From assembly GCA_001953115.1 (NCBI GenBank), contig LSSL01000089.1, positions 1 through 37,233 of the forward strand: 37,233 nucleotides of DNA, in the 5' to 3' direction. The position numbers and the translations under genes are program-made. Source of the DNA: Smittium mucronatum (taxonomy: Eukaryota > Kickxellomycota > Harpellomycetes > Harpellales > Legeriomycetaceae). Shown piece after piece: positions 14,237-26,021 of the stretch (positions are counted from its first letter, which is position 1; each line of letters opens with the position of its first letter). The notes beneath the pieces were generated by a model. It made no database searches and was not told where the DNA came from. It worked only from the letters and a program-made list of their open reading frames with translations.

Positions 14237-15093
14237 TTTTTATTTTATCGAATATGATAAAAAAAAATTGATTTCCAGAAATTCACGTATAAAAAAGCTA
14301 AATAGTTGGTTTGATAATGAGATTTATGGAATATTATCCATTAATGATTTATTTATACTCAGTTTATTTAAAATTATGTATAATAACTTGATAATATTAT
14401 TGCATAGAAGATATGATATAAAAATGATCGTTTAATCTCAAAAAATAAATTTATGAAAAAAATATTCTTCAATTCAACAAAATATAATTCAAGTGTTTTC
14501 CGAAAAAAATTTTTAAACAATTTCATTCATATCCATTTCAACGAAAATTTGATTGAAAAAATTTGAAAAAAAAATTTTTTACTAAAAAATATCAAAAATA
14601 TTAAAATTTAGTGCTTCAATAATTGTAGGGGATATATTTTTTTATTTTAATTTCATCCAAAATCTAAAATAGACAATTTCCTGTTTTTAATTTATATTAT
14701 TCAAATAATCCCTGGATTTATAAAAAATCTCTTTAAAAAAGAAGATACACACATAAAATTTATAAATAAAATGATTTTTCTTTCAAATATTATGGATTTT
14801 ATCCAAAAAAATAATCGAGATATTAAGCTATCATTATATTAAGAAAATTGTAAAACTATATAAACTGATATTATTGATTTATTTATCAAAAATAATGATA
14901 TTCTCAGTAAAAATATTAATTTATATAGAAAGTTCAAATTTTCCTTAAATTTCTCAAGTGTGTATTTATAATAAGTTTAGACATGCCTTTAATTTATTTT
15001 TCAATAATAAAAATGTTTACCAGATAGAAAATAAGAACATAGGGGTTCTAATTGCAATAAAATTTTGTATAAAAACATTAGATAAATATAATA

Positions 15094-16014
15094 ATGCAGC
15101 GCAATTTTACAGTGATTTTACCATCTCGTGATAGCAAATTTTTTGGAAAAGTCCAAATAAATATTTATTTGTCATAGGACGTAATTTTTATCGAAATCTC
15201 CTTTTTTTACTTATATTTTGATAATTTTTGTCATTTTAATGGCCATTTCAGATTTTTTCGAATTTAAAGCTATTATTTTTTGAAATAAATATTAAAAAAA
15301 ATAATGAAACTTGAAACAGTTACTACGAGATTTGGAACTGTTGAAGCGGCAGAGGAAAGTTGGGTAAGGGGATTTATAATTTTTTATTAATTTTTTCATA
15401 TTAGTTTTTATAAATTTTTGTTCAATTTAAACATATTTTATTTAAGAACGAATAAAAAAAATATTTGATATATTATAAAAATCTATGCATAAAACCTTAG
15501 CCTCATATTTATGAATAGAGTTTAATTATAGAATCAATTCTTTATTGCTTGTTTTTTATTATTTTTGTTAATGGGTTTTATTTTTGGATATTAAAATACC
15601 AAATTAAAATAGTTATAATGATAGTTATATATTTTTTTTGATATAAAATTAATGGCTAATTGTTATAGATTTTTTTTCAAAATTTTTCTTATAGAGATAT
15701 AATTTCCTCAAGAAGCTTACAGAATATTTCACGAACCATATTTATACCATTATCTAAACTGAGTTCTTAAATGTCATTTTAAATGGAACGATTTATGCAT
15801 TGCTTATAATTATATTTCGTACAATCAATTTTCAGATCAGTTCAGCATTGATATCAAACATTATTTTAATAAAAAAAATGCACCTTCTTGAATAAGACTT
15901 GTTAATTTTTTTAAAGAATTTTTTGAGGTTATTCAACCCCGAAATAGATTATATTTAACTCAAGTATCCATTAACTTTCCCGTTACTAAGCTAAACATTC
16001 AAACTTTAAATTAA
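15094..16014 (+). pseudogene. Decayed gene, N-terminus like Polinton capsid-type protein
   Basis: Three coding-like blocks share one reading frame over 307 codons: 15094-15177 (ATG start, 28 codons, stop TAG at 15178), 15304-15363 (20 codons, about 42% GC in very AT-rich DNA) and 15703-16011 (103 codons interrupted only by TGA at 15760 and 15889). The middle part (15394-15702) is full of stops. The first block begins with FTVILPS, and beyond the first stop comes an IEIS segment. A beta-type 'F-x-V-x-LPS ... E-I-S' N-terminus is what I know from capsid-type proteins of Polinton/Maverick elements in animals. That resemblance is my inference from pattern memory. The C-terminal block is unrecognised. 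A Polinton-like polymerase relic lies 0.8 kb downstream on the other strand, which supports the reading. Alternatively, the 15304 block with its following GTAAGG could be an isolated exon. Confidence 0.4.
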
Positions 16015-16796
16015 CACAATGTTTTCATTTTTATTTCATTTGATATTCTAGCGACTCAATATATTTTTTTATTAGGACATTTTTAAATTTAAATGGATAA
16101 ATTTCAAAAATACTAATTAAATAAATTCATTCTAAGCTTTATTCAGATTAACTTCCACTAATATAATTAAAAGCAAACATCATGCCCACATTTCAAGGCA
16201 CACAATACTTTTAGCACTATTTTTTTTTATTTTAAAACATAAATATTTAGGTTTTACTTATTTATTTTTATCACTAAAAGTATTTTTAACTCACATAAAG
16301 AATTAAATATAGGATTTCATTTGTAATAAAGCTATCTTTAGTATGTAAATTTCTATTAAAGCTACATAATATGTCTTAAATATGAAATTTAATAATATTA
16401 GATTAATTTTAAAAATAAAACCTCTTTTATAGATTAACTGCAATAAAAAATAAAGCTAAAGAAAATAGTTTTTTCCCAAAAAAATATTTTTATCATTTTC
16501 AGAGTTATATAAATAATTTTTAACAGTAAAATAATCAATAAATTTCTTCCAAATAAGAAAAAAATCGATCATAAGACTTGGGTTTGGGGTTTTTTTAGGT
16601 TAATTCCTATTTAATATTTTTTTATTTGGTTAAATTTCTTAAAAAAATTATTTGTATAACAGGAAATTAAAGCCACAAAATATAGATAAAATAATAGACA
16701 TTCTCACAATTTCAATTGGATATTCAGTTTTTTGAAGATTGCTTTTGGAGGCCATAAAATGCTAATTATTCATCACTCAAATTTGACCTGATTTTT

Positions 16797-17254
16797 TTAA
16801 ATAGCCTTCAAACCGATGTGAAATCTCTTTCGAATAAATTCAGGAGTTTTTATAGATGTTAGGATATCAAAAGATCTTTTTAAACTCTTAAAAATGATAA
16901 ATTCTTTATAAAGTATAAATCCCTTCTTCAATACGAAGTATGGCTCTTCCTAGTTGGTTATATTGTGTATTTTATTTATATTTGGAGTTAATAAGCTTCA
17001 AAAATGGGGCTTAGAAGATTTTTTACATTCAATTAAAGGCATTTGAACTTTTTTTAAATAAGATTCTTATCTAAAAACAGAATCATAAATCCCAATTGAA
17101 TTTGGTACGACTTTGTATATTTGAATTTTTCCAATAATAGTATACTTTTTTTGATAATACTTATAAATGAATTTTTATCATAGATTTCCATATAATTCCA
17201 TTGGAGTTGAAAATTTTGATTATTTAAAGCAATAAATACTTGTGACAACATCAA
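16797..17254 (-). pseudogene. Protein-primed family B DNA polymerase fragment (Polinton/Maverick type)
   Basis: One minus frame (codons in register with 17252) has only six stops in 151 codons. Blocks in order are: TSIY at 17243-17232, matching polymerase motif A (D-x-x-S-L-Y-P) with Val where the catalytic Asp belongs; a GKIQIYKVVP segment at 17132-17103 ending in ...Y-x-x-V-x-x-R; K-x-x-x-P-L at about 17048-17034; and L-K-K-G-F-I-L at about 16931-16911 followed by an aromatic/aliphatic strand. The order and spacing (about 38 residues between P-L and K-G-F) fit the palm region of Polinton-type PolB. The finger, YxDTDS and exonuclease parts were not found. The gene is dead, with stops, a lost Asp and missing ends. 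Low stop density continues weakly upstream to about 17445. A 66-codon open frame at 17054-17254 is an out-of-frame shadow. Confidence 0.55.
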
Positions 17255-17957
17255 TTCGATTGTTCAACTATTTATATAAATATATAGAAGGTTATACGCT
17301 AAAATTAGAGCCTTTTTTTACCGTTTTTTAGAGGGTAAAATCAATTACAAAATTGGCATTTTACGAAGTTTTTGGTTCTTTAAACAACCAATCAATGGAA
17401 AAATTTATAGGGCTTAGTGCCTTTAGAATTTTTATTATCAGATAAGATTAAAATTATTTAACAATATGTTTTTTTTCTATCAATTATAGTCTTATAAACA
17501 GATCCAAAGATTTTTCAAGCATTCGAGAAAATCAAAAGCGCATTATTACATTATATTTGGTTGTTTATTAGTAAAAAAATCAACTTCTTTTATCTTCATA
17601 CATTTATTTTTTTTAAAATTTCAAATTTTTTTGACCAATATTTACACAAGCATATTTTACATATATAATTTGTCGGAAATCAATCAATTTGAAGTTTTTT
17701 TGTAAATGAAATTTTAATTTTTTTATCCAACGACATTTTTATAAAACATTACCCAATATTGTTATTAATGATGCAAATTAAAATAGTTTCTAATAAATAT
17801 ATAAGTATTTTTAAAAAATTTCAAGCCACAAATAATAACAATTAAAGCTGGAAATAATATGTATACAATCATTTAAAAATATTTAAAGGCGTTTCTGAAA
17901 AATTAATAAATCTCAAATGGGAGTTTTATTTAATTTTTAATATGATGAGAGCAAAAA

Positions 17958-19137
17958 TTGTCCGATCTTCCACACTCTTATTATCTTTTATATATAAAAA
18001 ACTTTACGAATTCAGTTAATTATAAAAATAATAATAAAAGATATAAAGAGGAAAAACTTGACTGGGATTCGATATGGAATGGAATCAACAAAAGTCGAAA
18101 TCAGTTTTTACTTGTGGAATATTCGAAACGTTTTAAATATTATAAAACTACAATTTACTGACGTAAAAGCTCTAAAAAAACTAATTTTTTATTTAAGATT
18201 AGAGTATAACGGTTATATGATGGTTGAACCACAATTTTTAAGACCGATAATCACTGCGCTAGTTGCTTTAAGATACAAAAATTATATTCAAAAGAAAATA
18301 TTTTAGAACTGCATCAGCTCGGAGTAAAGTCTATAAAAATAAAGAGGAAGTTGGAAAAGAATGGGGTTAAAGCAAAATTTGATAAAATTTATTCTAAAAT
18401 AAATTAATTTAAAAGAAAAAATGAAAAACTAAATTTAAAATACAGATATTTTTTATGAAACTCGCAATTTTTTTTAAAAAAATAATTAAAACGAGTAGCG
18501 ATATATCGCGAACTTTTTTTCTGAAGTAAATAAATCAAATGTAACAATCAAGTTTAGAAATAGGATAGTTATATCATCTAAGTCTTCAAATCTTAATATA
18601 AACTCTAAATTCAAGTTTATATATGGTGTTTATACCGTTATAGCTGTTGGTAAAATTTACGTGTACCAAAAATTTATTCCGATCTCAACTTCGATTGTCA
18701 GCAATGATGACAAAGATTCACATCTTTGGATATTTACTGTTCCAAAACAAGAAACTGAGTCTAATAATTTGTTCTTGAATGTAAAAAATTCAATTTCAGA
18801 TTCAGCAAGACAGATAAATAATCCGTAAGCAAGTTTTGGATTAATATATTTAACAAAAAAATGCTGGTTTCATGTGGCAAAGAATTTCAAAAAAATAATT
18901 GGAAAGGGTAAAAATGATCAATTTACGCAAATTATTTATAATTATCTATAGATTATGCTATTATTACCGGCGCCTGAAATATTTAATAAATCAAAAGAAT
19001 TATTTTTTAATAAATGAAGGCATCTAAATGCTTTGAATAATATGGTACATAAGATAGGCCATTTTTATTTAAACAAAAATAATAATTAATATGAAAGATA
19101 TAGTATTTTTGACCTATCTACTAATAACGTTTTTTAA
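17958..19137 (+). pseudogene. MULE transposase relic with FLYWCH-like N-terminus
   Basis: The N-terminal part (17958 to about 18405) reads FLLVEYSKRF...Y-stop-RK...KIRV.RLYDG...TDNHC. The Phe, Leu, Tyr, Trp (now TGA at 18159), Cys-region and His (18252) order suits a FLYWCH zinc finger. A frameshift follows. From 18499 to 19134 one frame has only four internal stops (18826, 18949, 19015, 19087) in 212 codons, including 109 uninterrupted codons. In it a Tyr (18622) sits where the first catalytic Asp of the 'DGTF' motif is expected, Asp at 18799 fits the second, KCWFHVAKNFKK (from 18859) is the diagnostic MULE C-x-x-H block 21 residues later, and TNN (19120-19128) is the C-terminal conserved motif. 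A further shifted piece may run to about 19255. The gene is inactive. Terminal inverted repeats were not located. Confidence 0.7.
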
Positions 19138-19448
19138 ATAACAAAAAATATATAAAAGATAGAAATCAATCGTGGAAATCAACAAATATAGTAGAATTGT
19201 TTAAAGAATCGTTGGAAATTATTAACGACTCGGATTTAGAGTATATTCATTGCTAAAAAAAGTGAACTATAATAAAATCATTACTTCAAGAAAAAAAGTG
19301 TACTATTCATATTACATGTCTACATTTTAAGGGAAAAGCATGTCCTTAGTTTCGGACTTCGACCGTGAAAGCTCAATTTTGGAAAAACTATCAAGCAAAT
19401 TCAAATGTTTGAATTTCAATACATTAAATTACCTCATAAATTAATTAA

Positions 19449-19844
19449 AATCCGTTATTATTTACGGACCCTACTGTAACGATCTGGAAACACTTATTCT
19501 GTAGATGCTATAATTTTTTCAAAAGAAAAAAGTGTTCTCGCTTTTATTGTTATTTAAAAGAAAATAAACCACAAAGAATTATAAGAAGTAAAAAATACAC
19601 AAAAAAAACTGCAGGTAGATCCAGAAAAATAAAAAAGAATAATATTCTTAGGTTTCAGTTCTTCTAAATTTCGGCACCAAAAATTATTTTTTTATCTGAA
19701 AAATACTCTGAACTCCTGAAATTATTATCAATCAAGTTATATTGTACTGTTTTAAGAAATCAACCATTTGAAATTCATAGTTATAAAAAAAATTTACATT
19801 TTTTTTTTATCATTTTAGGTGCTAAAATATTCAATGGCTTCTAA
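19449..19844 (+). pseudogene. Unidentified coding relic, 131 codons with one stop
   Basis: This plus frame runs 72 codons, one TAA (19665-19667), then 58 more codons to TAA at 19842. About twelve stops would be expected by chance at this base composition. No early ATG exists, so it is a fragment. The first half has four Cys as C-x-C-x8-C-x4-C followed by a strongly basic Lys/Arg segment; the second half is Leu/Ile/Lys-rich. I recognise no family. It lies 310 bp downstream of the MULE transposase block in a different frame, so it could be a lost C-terminal or accessory protein of that element, or part of the surrounding Polinton-like relic. The antisense frame is hydrophobic, as expected for a shadow of a basic protein. 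Confidence 0.4.
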
Positions 19845-20306
19845 ATAACCAATAAAATTTAAAAAAATAGATTAAATTTTCCTAATTTAGAACGTTATTA
19901 ATTTATATCTAAATTTTTAAAATATCCCAAAACATATTGATAAATATATTGTTCCTAGTTTAGATCAAACTTTTATAATTCCATTTAAATTTTCCAACAG
20001 ATTTTAATATGGCTTCAAAATTAAAAATATTTACTGTCTAAAATATAAATATACTTTAAACAAAACAAATTTTTATACATTAAAAATATCTTGCGTTCAT
20101 CCCATTTGAAAAAATATTAATTTATAGATATTAAAGAATTTTTTGGTATAAATATCATTTTATAAAAAGAAAAAAACTATGAAATGGATGATATACTTTT
20201 TAACAAGCTGGAATAATTTTCAGTAGTTATTACTTCACAAAGTTTGAGAATTAATACTTTTCGTTCCAGTAAATATGTTGATTGAATCTTCTTTCGTAAT
20301 TTATAA

Positions 20307-20615
20307 TCGAAATCTGCGATTAGAGATAAAAGTGGTTACGAACATATTTTAATTGGGGATAAGCCTCTTTATGTAGTGAAAATCCAAATAGAGAAATTTT
20401 CATGAGAGGCTAAGCACGAAGAAATAAAAAAAAAAAAGGAATTTCCAGAAATATCTTCATATAGACTTCTTTTAACGCTTAGAAATTTTTTTACTATTAA
20501 TAGAGTCACACATAATATGATAATGACATACTTCGCTTCCTTTCCCCCCCAATTATGCCTTCAAATTATTCCATTTAAACAAAATGATCAATTAAGTAGC
20601 TTTTTTATTTACTAA
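20307..20615. pseudogene. Unidentified coding relic, strand uncertain
   Basis: The plus frame from 20307 is open for 101 codons except one TGA (20403-20405) and stops with TAA at 20613. The in-register minus frame is also unusually open, with few stops from about 20615 down to 20230. Purine-first codon patterns produce such mirror frames, so I cannot decide the strand. The plus reading has ILIGDKPLYVVK followed 14 codons later by a stop where a FLYWCH-like Trp could be; the minus reading is aromatic and basic with a YVRNHFYL piece. Neither is recognised. A C7 run at 20544 lies inside. It is probably another fragment of the mobile-gene cluster starting at 15.1 kb. Confidence 0.3.
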
Positions 20616-21586
20616 AAAACTTTTTCATTTATTAGACGACGCAAAATTCGGGATTATAAATAAAAATGTACATCCATTCATATTATAATGCATATGGGCC
20701 AATAAAACTTCGGATTTATTTCAAATGTTTAACTTTAATATAATATTTTTTTAAATTGAATTAATTCACTTCAAAAAAACTACTTAAATTTTATTCAAAT
20801 ATATTCCTGTTTCTTTTTATTGGTTTGATTTACATAAAATTTAGGAAATACTTATTGTATTTAATTGGGTTTAAGGTAAAAGATGTTGAAAAGTTCCAAG
20901 TTTATATCATGCGAAAAGCAGAGCTGTTTTATTTATTTAAGTGGTAGCATACTTTGAAACTAAAAAAATAACCTTTCTTTATAAAAAAAAGTTCTATCAA
21001 AACTAATATTATTTTTTTATCGACTATATCTGATAATTTTTATTAAAAAAATTTTATGTGAGATTCGTACACGCACAAAGCTACATGATCTGGATCATAA
21101 ATTAGAACTATTTTCAAAAATTTTATGGTTTAATAAATTTATATTCTTCAAAATAATTTTAAAATACCTCAAAATTAACTTAAAGAGATATTTTTATTCA
21201 AAATCTTATATTTTAAATCGCCAAAAAACCGAAAAATATCTCTTACTAGTGATAAACGAACTCAGTATATTTTTTTATCCTTTTGTGGTCATAAAAATTT
21301 AAATATATTAAGGGTAATAATTTTTTAAAAAAGGATAACGTATTTTCAAAATAGATTCAATATTTCAGCCGACATGGTATAATTTTGAACTTTTTAAAAT
21401 TAAATTATTTCAATTTTTAAGGGCTTAGTTGCAGTTTTTCTAATTGGTTATTTTTCAATGGAAATTTGTAAAAAAAATTTTTTTTCATTAAACCGGTTAA
21501 TCATATAGATCATATGAAATGAAATGAGCCACTAGTCTACCATCTTCAGTTTATTTAACCCTTTCAAAATCCATGTTAATACAAAT

Positions 21587-21603
21587 TATATATATATATA
21601 TAT
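21587..21603. repeat. (TA)n microsatellite
   Basis: An uninterrupted TA dinucleotide run of 17 bases. Confidence 0.8.
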
Positions 21604-23027
21604 TATTGGTAAAGTAGCCCCGATTTTTTTTTCTTCAATATAATCTACTCAATTAATAGAATCTTTAAATAAACATATAACAAAAAAAATATACACATTT
21701 TTAACTAATGTATTAATTTCTTAGTTACCAGAATAAATAGTTCACATTGGTGGTATTTATCTCAAATACGGACTTTTAAGATAAAATCGGAAATTAGAAA
21801 TAAAAAATCTTAGGTTTCAAAATATTTTTAAGATAAGTTATAAAATGAAGCGTAATTCAGAATATGGGCATAAGTCATAATATGGTTTAAGATCGAAATA
21901 AGTAATATTTTAGATTAGCAATTAAAATATTAAAAAAAATGGTTATTATAGCAGCTAAGGATCTAGAATTGATAAATATACACTATACTGGTGCAAAAAA
22001 GCTATATTCGAAAATTTAAATCGCAGCTGAGAATTAAAAGTTGGGACTATGAATCAAGATTGGCGAAATCTATTTGTGAATAAAAGGTGAATTAGATATT
22101 TTAGATTCAATAATGTAAGCTTTATTATATAACGAGCCTTTTATATTAATAATCGTAGCTACCATTAGGCACTTTAATCGAAATCAGGACTTAATAGTTG
22201 AAAATCAAATATTGATTTTAAATTTGTGTATAAAAATCAGAATTATAACCTCTTTAAAGATCTAAAGCTGTATTTAAAATCAAAATTTATAATTTTAGTC
22301 AAAGGCTGAAATCAAAATATACACAAGAGTCTAATTTATAATCAAAAGTCTCGACATAAATAAGCAAACTGTAATAAAATGATAAATTAATATGCTATTG
22401 TGAAATATATATTTTTTTAAAATTTTTTAGTTTTTAATCAGAAAAAAAATAAAATACCTTATTATATCTGTCAATTTTCTCTTTATTATGAAACCTAGAT
22501 TGGATTTCTAATTTTTTTTTAAAATTTAATAAATTTTTCTATAATAACTATGAATATGGTTGTAAATAATTTTTTTTATAATAAACTTAATTAAAACTAC
22601 ATGAATGAAAAAGCTTGGTAATATAATCCAAAATATTCGATTTATATGTCGAAAATACATCCAATAAACAAAAAAACGTCTAATAAAATAAAACGAAATA
22701 ATAAATTAGTTGATAATAAATATTTTTTGTCAAAAAAAAGCTAAAAAAAAAAAATATCTGTGGTAGGATTAACAGCTGATATTAATACTAAGATAGGGAT
22801 CGAGATCTTTAAATTATTGGACAAAAAATAAACTCAAAAACCTATAAACAGAAATTACTATCTTAGCAATGCAATCCATATATATGACTATTTATTCTAG
22901 TAATACTTTATCAAATCAGTAAAAAAATAGACTATGCAGAAAAAATGGATATAGCATAAATGAAATACATAAATTCTGTATCATTTAAAAAATAAAATTA
23001 GAGAAATGAGATTTTTGATCACCTGAA

Positions 23028-23052
23028 ATCGAAATATATAATTAATTTCGAT
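23028..23052. repeat. Perfect 8-bp hairpin
   Basis: ATCGAAAT and ATTTCGAT are exact reverse complements separated by a 9-nt AT loop. No adjacent gene gives it a role. Confidence 0.6.
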
Positions 23053-23601
23053 AAAAAGAAACTCAATGCAGCTAATAAAAAATCTATAAATAAAAATGTC
23101 TTAGAAACTAGAAATAATCCTGTTTAGTCAATTAAGAATGAAAAATTCGAATAAGAATTAAATATGAGCTTAAAATTCAAGCGAAAACATTATACTGAAA
23201 GTAAATTGGATTTTATAATTCGTTTCTAGCATGAATAATTTTCTGGAATATGATTAAAAAATAAAAAATAAAAAAAAATTTATTTGTGGGCACTGAAAAA
23301 ATATTCTTACACTTAATAATTATATACAGAGGCTCATTATATAATTCAAGTTGAGATATATAGTTTTTAATTATAACTTTAGAAATATTATAAGAATTAA
23401 AATTATTGCCTCAGCTCTATATTTACCTACTATAAATATTCAGAGTTTTATTTAGTAAAAAAATTAATCTAGAAAAAAAAATATTAAGATTAAATCATTA
23501 AAAAAACCGAATTAAAATTAACAAAGTATATATAATAAATTAAAAAATCATTTTAACAGTAAAATAATCTGTATTTTTTTTTTTGAAAATAAGTAAAATG
23601 A

Positions 23602-23625
23602 ATATATATATATATATATATATAT
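23602..23625. repeat. (AT)12 microsatellite
   Basis: Twelve uninterrupted AT units, the longest dinucleotide run in the window. Confidence 0.85.
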
Positions 23626-26021
23626 TAGGATTTAAATTTTGTGTAAAATATGGATATTGACCCATTGATATTCAAAAAACATACAATGTATTGAAAATGT
23701 TATTTTAAAATAAAAAATATCACGAAATTTTTTATACAGAGACATGATAAATTTAAATTATGAAAAAATAATAAATTTTAATGAATTTATATAAACAGTC
23801 TATATTTCATAAAAAAAAGGATTAAATATAAAAATAAAAAAGTTATTAGTATTATATTAAAATTTTTTAAATAAATCATATTTATCTAAAATTTTTTTAT
23901 AAAAATAAGCAATGATGAAGTGAAGATTTATTTTAATTCATTTAAAAGTTATGCTATATGTTCATAAACTATAATTAAAAAAAATTATTCTTTTTTTTTA
24001 ATTAGAGGAGATCCTCTAGAAAATTTTTATTTTATTTTAAATTTATATGTTTTTACCAATATTATGTTTTATTTAAAATTATTTTAAATTTTTGTACAGA
24101 TTAAAAAATTTGGATTTAAACTTTAATAGACAAAAAATTTATAACTTATGATCTGAGGCAGATAAAAGAACTATTTTCGAATATTAAGATAAAATTTTAT
24201 ACGTTTAGGGATACTATATGAAATATTAAAAAAGTTTTTATGGAAAGATATGGAAACATCAGCCCATTTTTTATTCGAAAATTTTTCTAATATAATAAAG
24301 CTATAAAAGTGTAATATGGTATGATAATTGTAATAATAAAGAATTTATGTTATTTACATAAAATAATATGATTTTGAAGTTTTAAAAAAACTTATTATTT
24401 TAAATAAATATATAAAATTAAAATAATTAATAATGATAAAACAAATCAATTAATTTAATTAATTTTGGCATATTGAGATAAACTTTTAAATATTACATTT
24501 TTAAAAAATAGGATAATTTCTAATAATTTATAGTTAAATTAATAGGCTAAGATAGACCACCTTTTTAAATTTTAACATTTTACCTATTATTAAATTAAAT
24601 TTTTTTAAAAAAATGATTTTTAAGAAAAAACGATAAATTAAAATCAATTAAAAGTAAAAACGATAAATTTGATTAATTCATATTTTATATTTTGGTCTTT
24701 TTTTTCTTTTTTTAAAAATAAATGCGAATATACTAAAAATATTATTTATCATATTTCTTTATTTGATTCAAATTTTTATTTAGTAATATTTTAAGAGCTG
24801 TAGTCCACTGATTATGTATCAGTATATACGGGGAATTAAACTCAATATTTACAAAGAACAAAGATTATTGTAGAAGTTAAAAAAAATAATTATTACAGTT
24901 TCATATAGTTTTGACATTTATAAATGGAATTTTCGTTTTTGTTTAAAATTTATTAAAATATTTATGGCAAAAGTAGTGAATTATGTAAATTGGTTTTTGA
25001 AGAATTAATAAAGCGGAATATATTTGAATTTTGAAGAATATTTAAAAAAAAAATGGTTTAAAAGCATCGATTTTTTTTATGCTCTGTTTATATTAACGAA
25101 AAAATAATCGGATACCAATTAAAAGACCATAAAGAAGTTTTTTTATCAATTCTTATTATTCATATAAATCAGCATTGGATATAATTTTATTGTATTCTAA
25201 AAAAAAACAACTATGTTTTATCTTTGTAAAGTATATAATTTTATTAGTCAAAATTATAATAGTTCTTATGCAAGCAGTTATATTTTCTTAATATTGGATA
25301 AGTTTTACTTGTAATTTTTTTAAATTATTTTTATTAACCAATTTTTTTTCAAAAAAAGTAATATGATGGGGTTAATATAAACATTTTTATAGATTTTATA
25401 TCTTAATGTAAGTTTTACTTGGGAATGTGAAAATTTTTCATTATTAAAATAGTCTGAGAATTTTATAACAATGATATAAACCGAAAATCTATATTATTTT
25501 AGATTTGAAAATAGAAAAAAATGATATTAAATATTTTAAAAACTAGGAATATTTATGGTAAAATTAGGTGGGTCCATAAAGTGCAATTAAGCTTTGAATA
25601 AATTTTAAATACGTGCTTTTATTTGGTTATTTTTTCTAAAATATGCGAACATGGTGTGTTATTAGTAGATGTAACAAAGGTGATAACCAATTAAGAAAAT
25701 AAAGATTAATTTTATTAGGTATAAAAAAAATTAATATTTTGGAGTTCGAAAATTTTTATAGAATATCCAATACACATAATTAAAAGCTTCATTATTATTT
25801 TTTGAGTAAAAATAAAAATGGAATTTTTTTTTTTTCATCTAAAATATAATAGATTTGATAATAAATATATTAAGAGTAAAATATCAGATATTTTAATAAA
25901 AAAATTATGTTTTATTTAAATGAAAAAATCCTAAAATGAGATATCCTTCTGATTTTTTCAGAGAATATGATATAATTTTTACTACAATCTTGGGGTATTA
26001 CTACTGGAATCAGTTTTTTAT

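Larger units (their letters stand above)
20620..26020. other. Gene-poor AT-rich DNA
   Basis: No gene can be supported. There are scattered short coding-looking stretches, for example 23002-23124 (41 open codons, Lys/Asn-rich) and about 22760-22830, but open runs of that length are expected by chance here. Microsatellites at 21587 and 23602 and a hairpin at 23028 are listed separately. Confidence 0.5.

Noticed and set aside
17054..17254. 66-codon minus-strand ORF
   Set aside because: It overlaps the polymerase relic in a different frame; the motif-bearing frame is the neighbouring one despite its stops.
18058..18306. 82-codon plus-strand ORF
   Set aside because: It is the out-of-frame shadow of the FLYWCH-like part of the MULE relic, whose true frame starts at 17958.
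15760..20405. TGA read as tryptophan (variant genetic code), because several relic interruptions are TGA
   Set aside because: The intact secreted-protein gene uses TGG for all three Trp, both intact genes lack in-frame TGA, and the relics also contain TAA and TAG stops. Mutation of TGG to TGA explains the pattern.
23002..23124. 41-codon Lys-rich open stretch
   Set aside because: Open runs of this length are expected many times in a window of this base composition, and no motif was seen.
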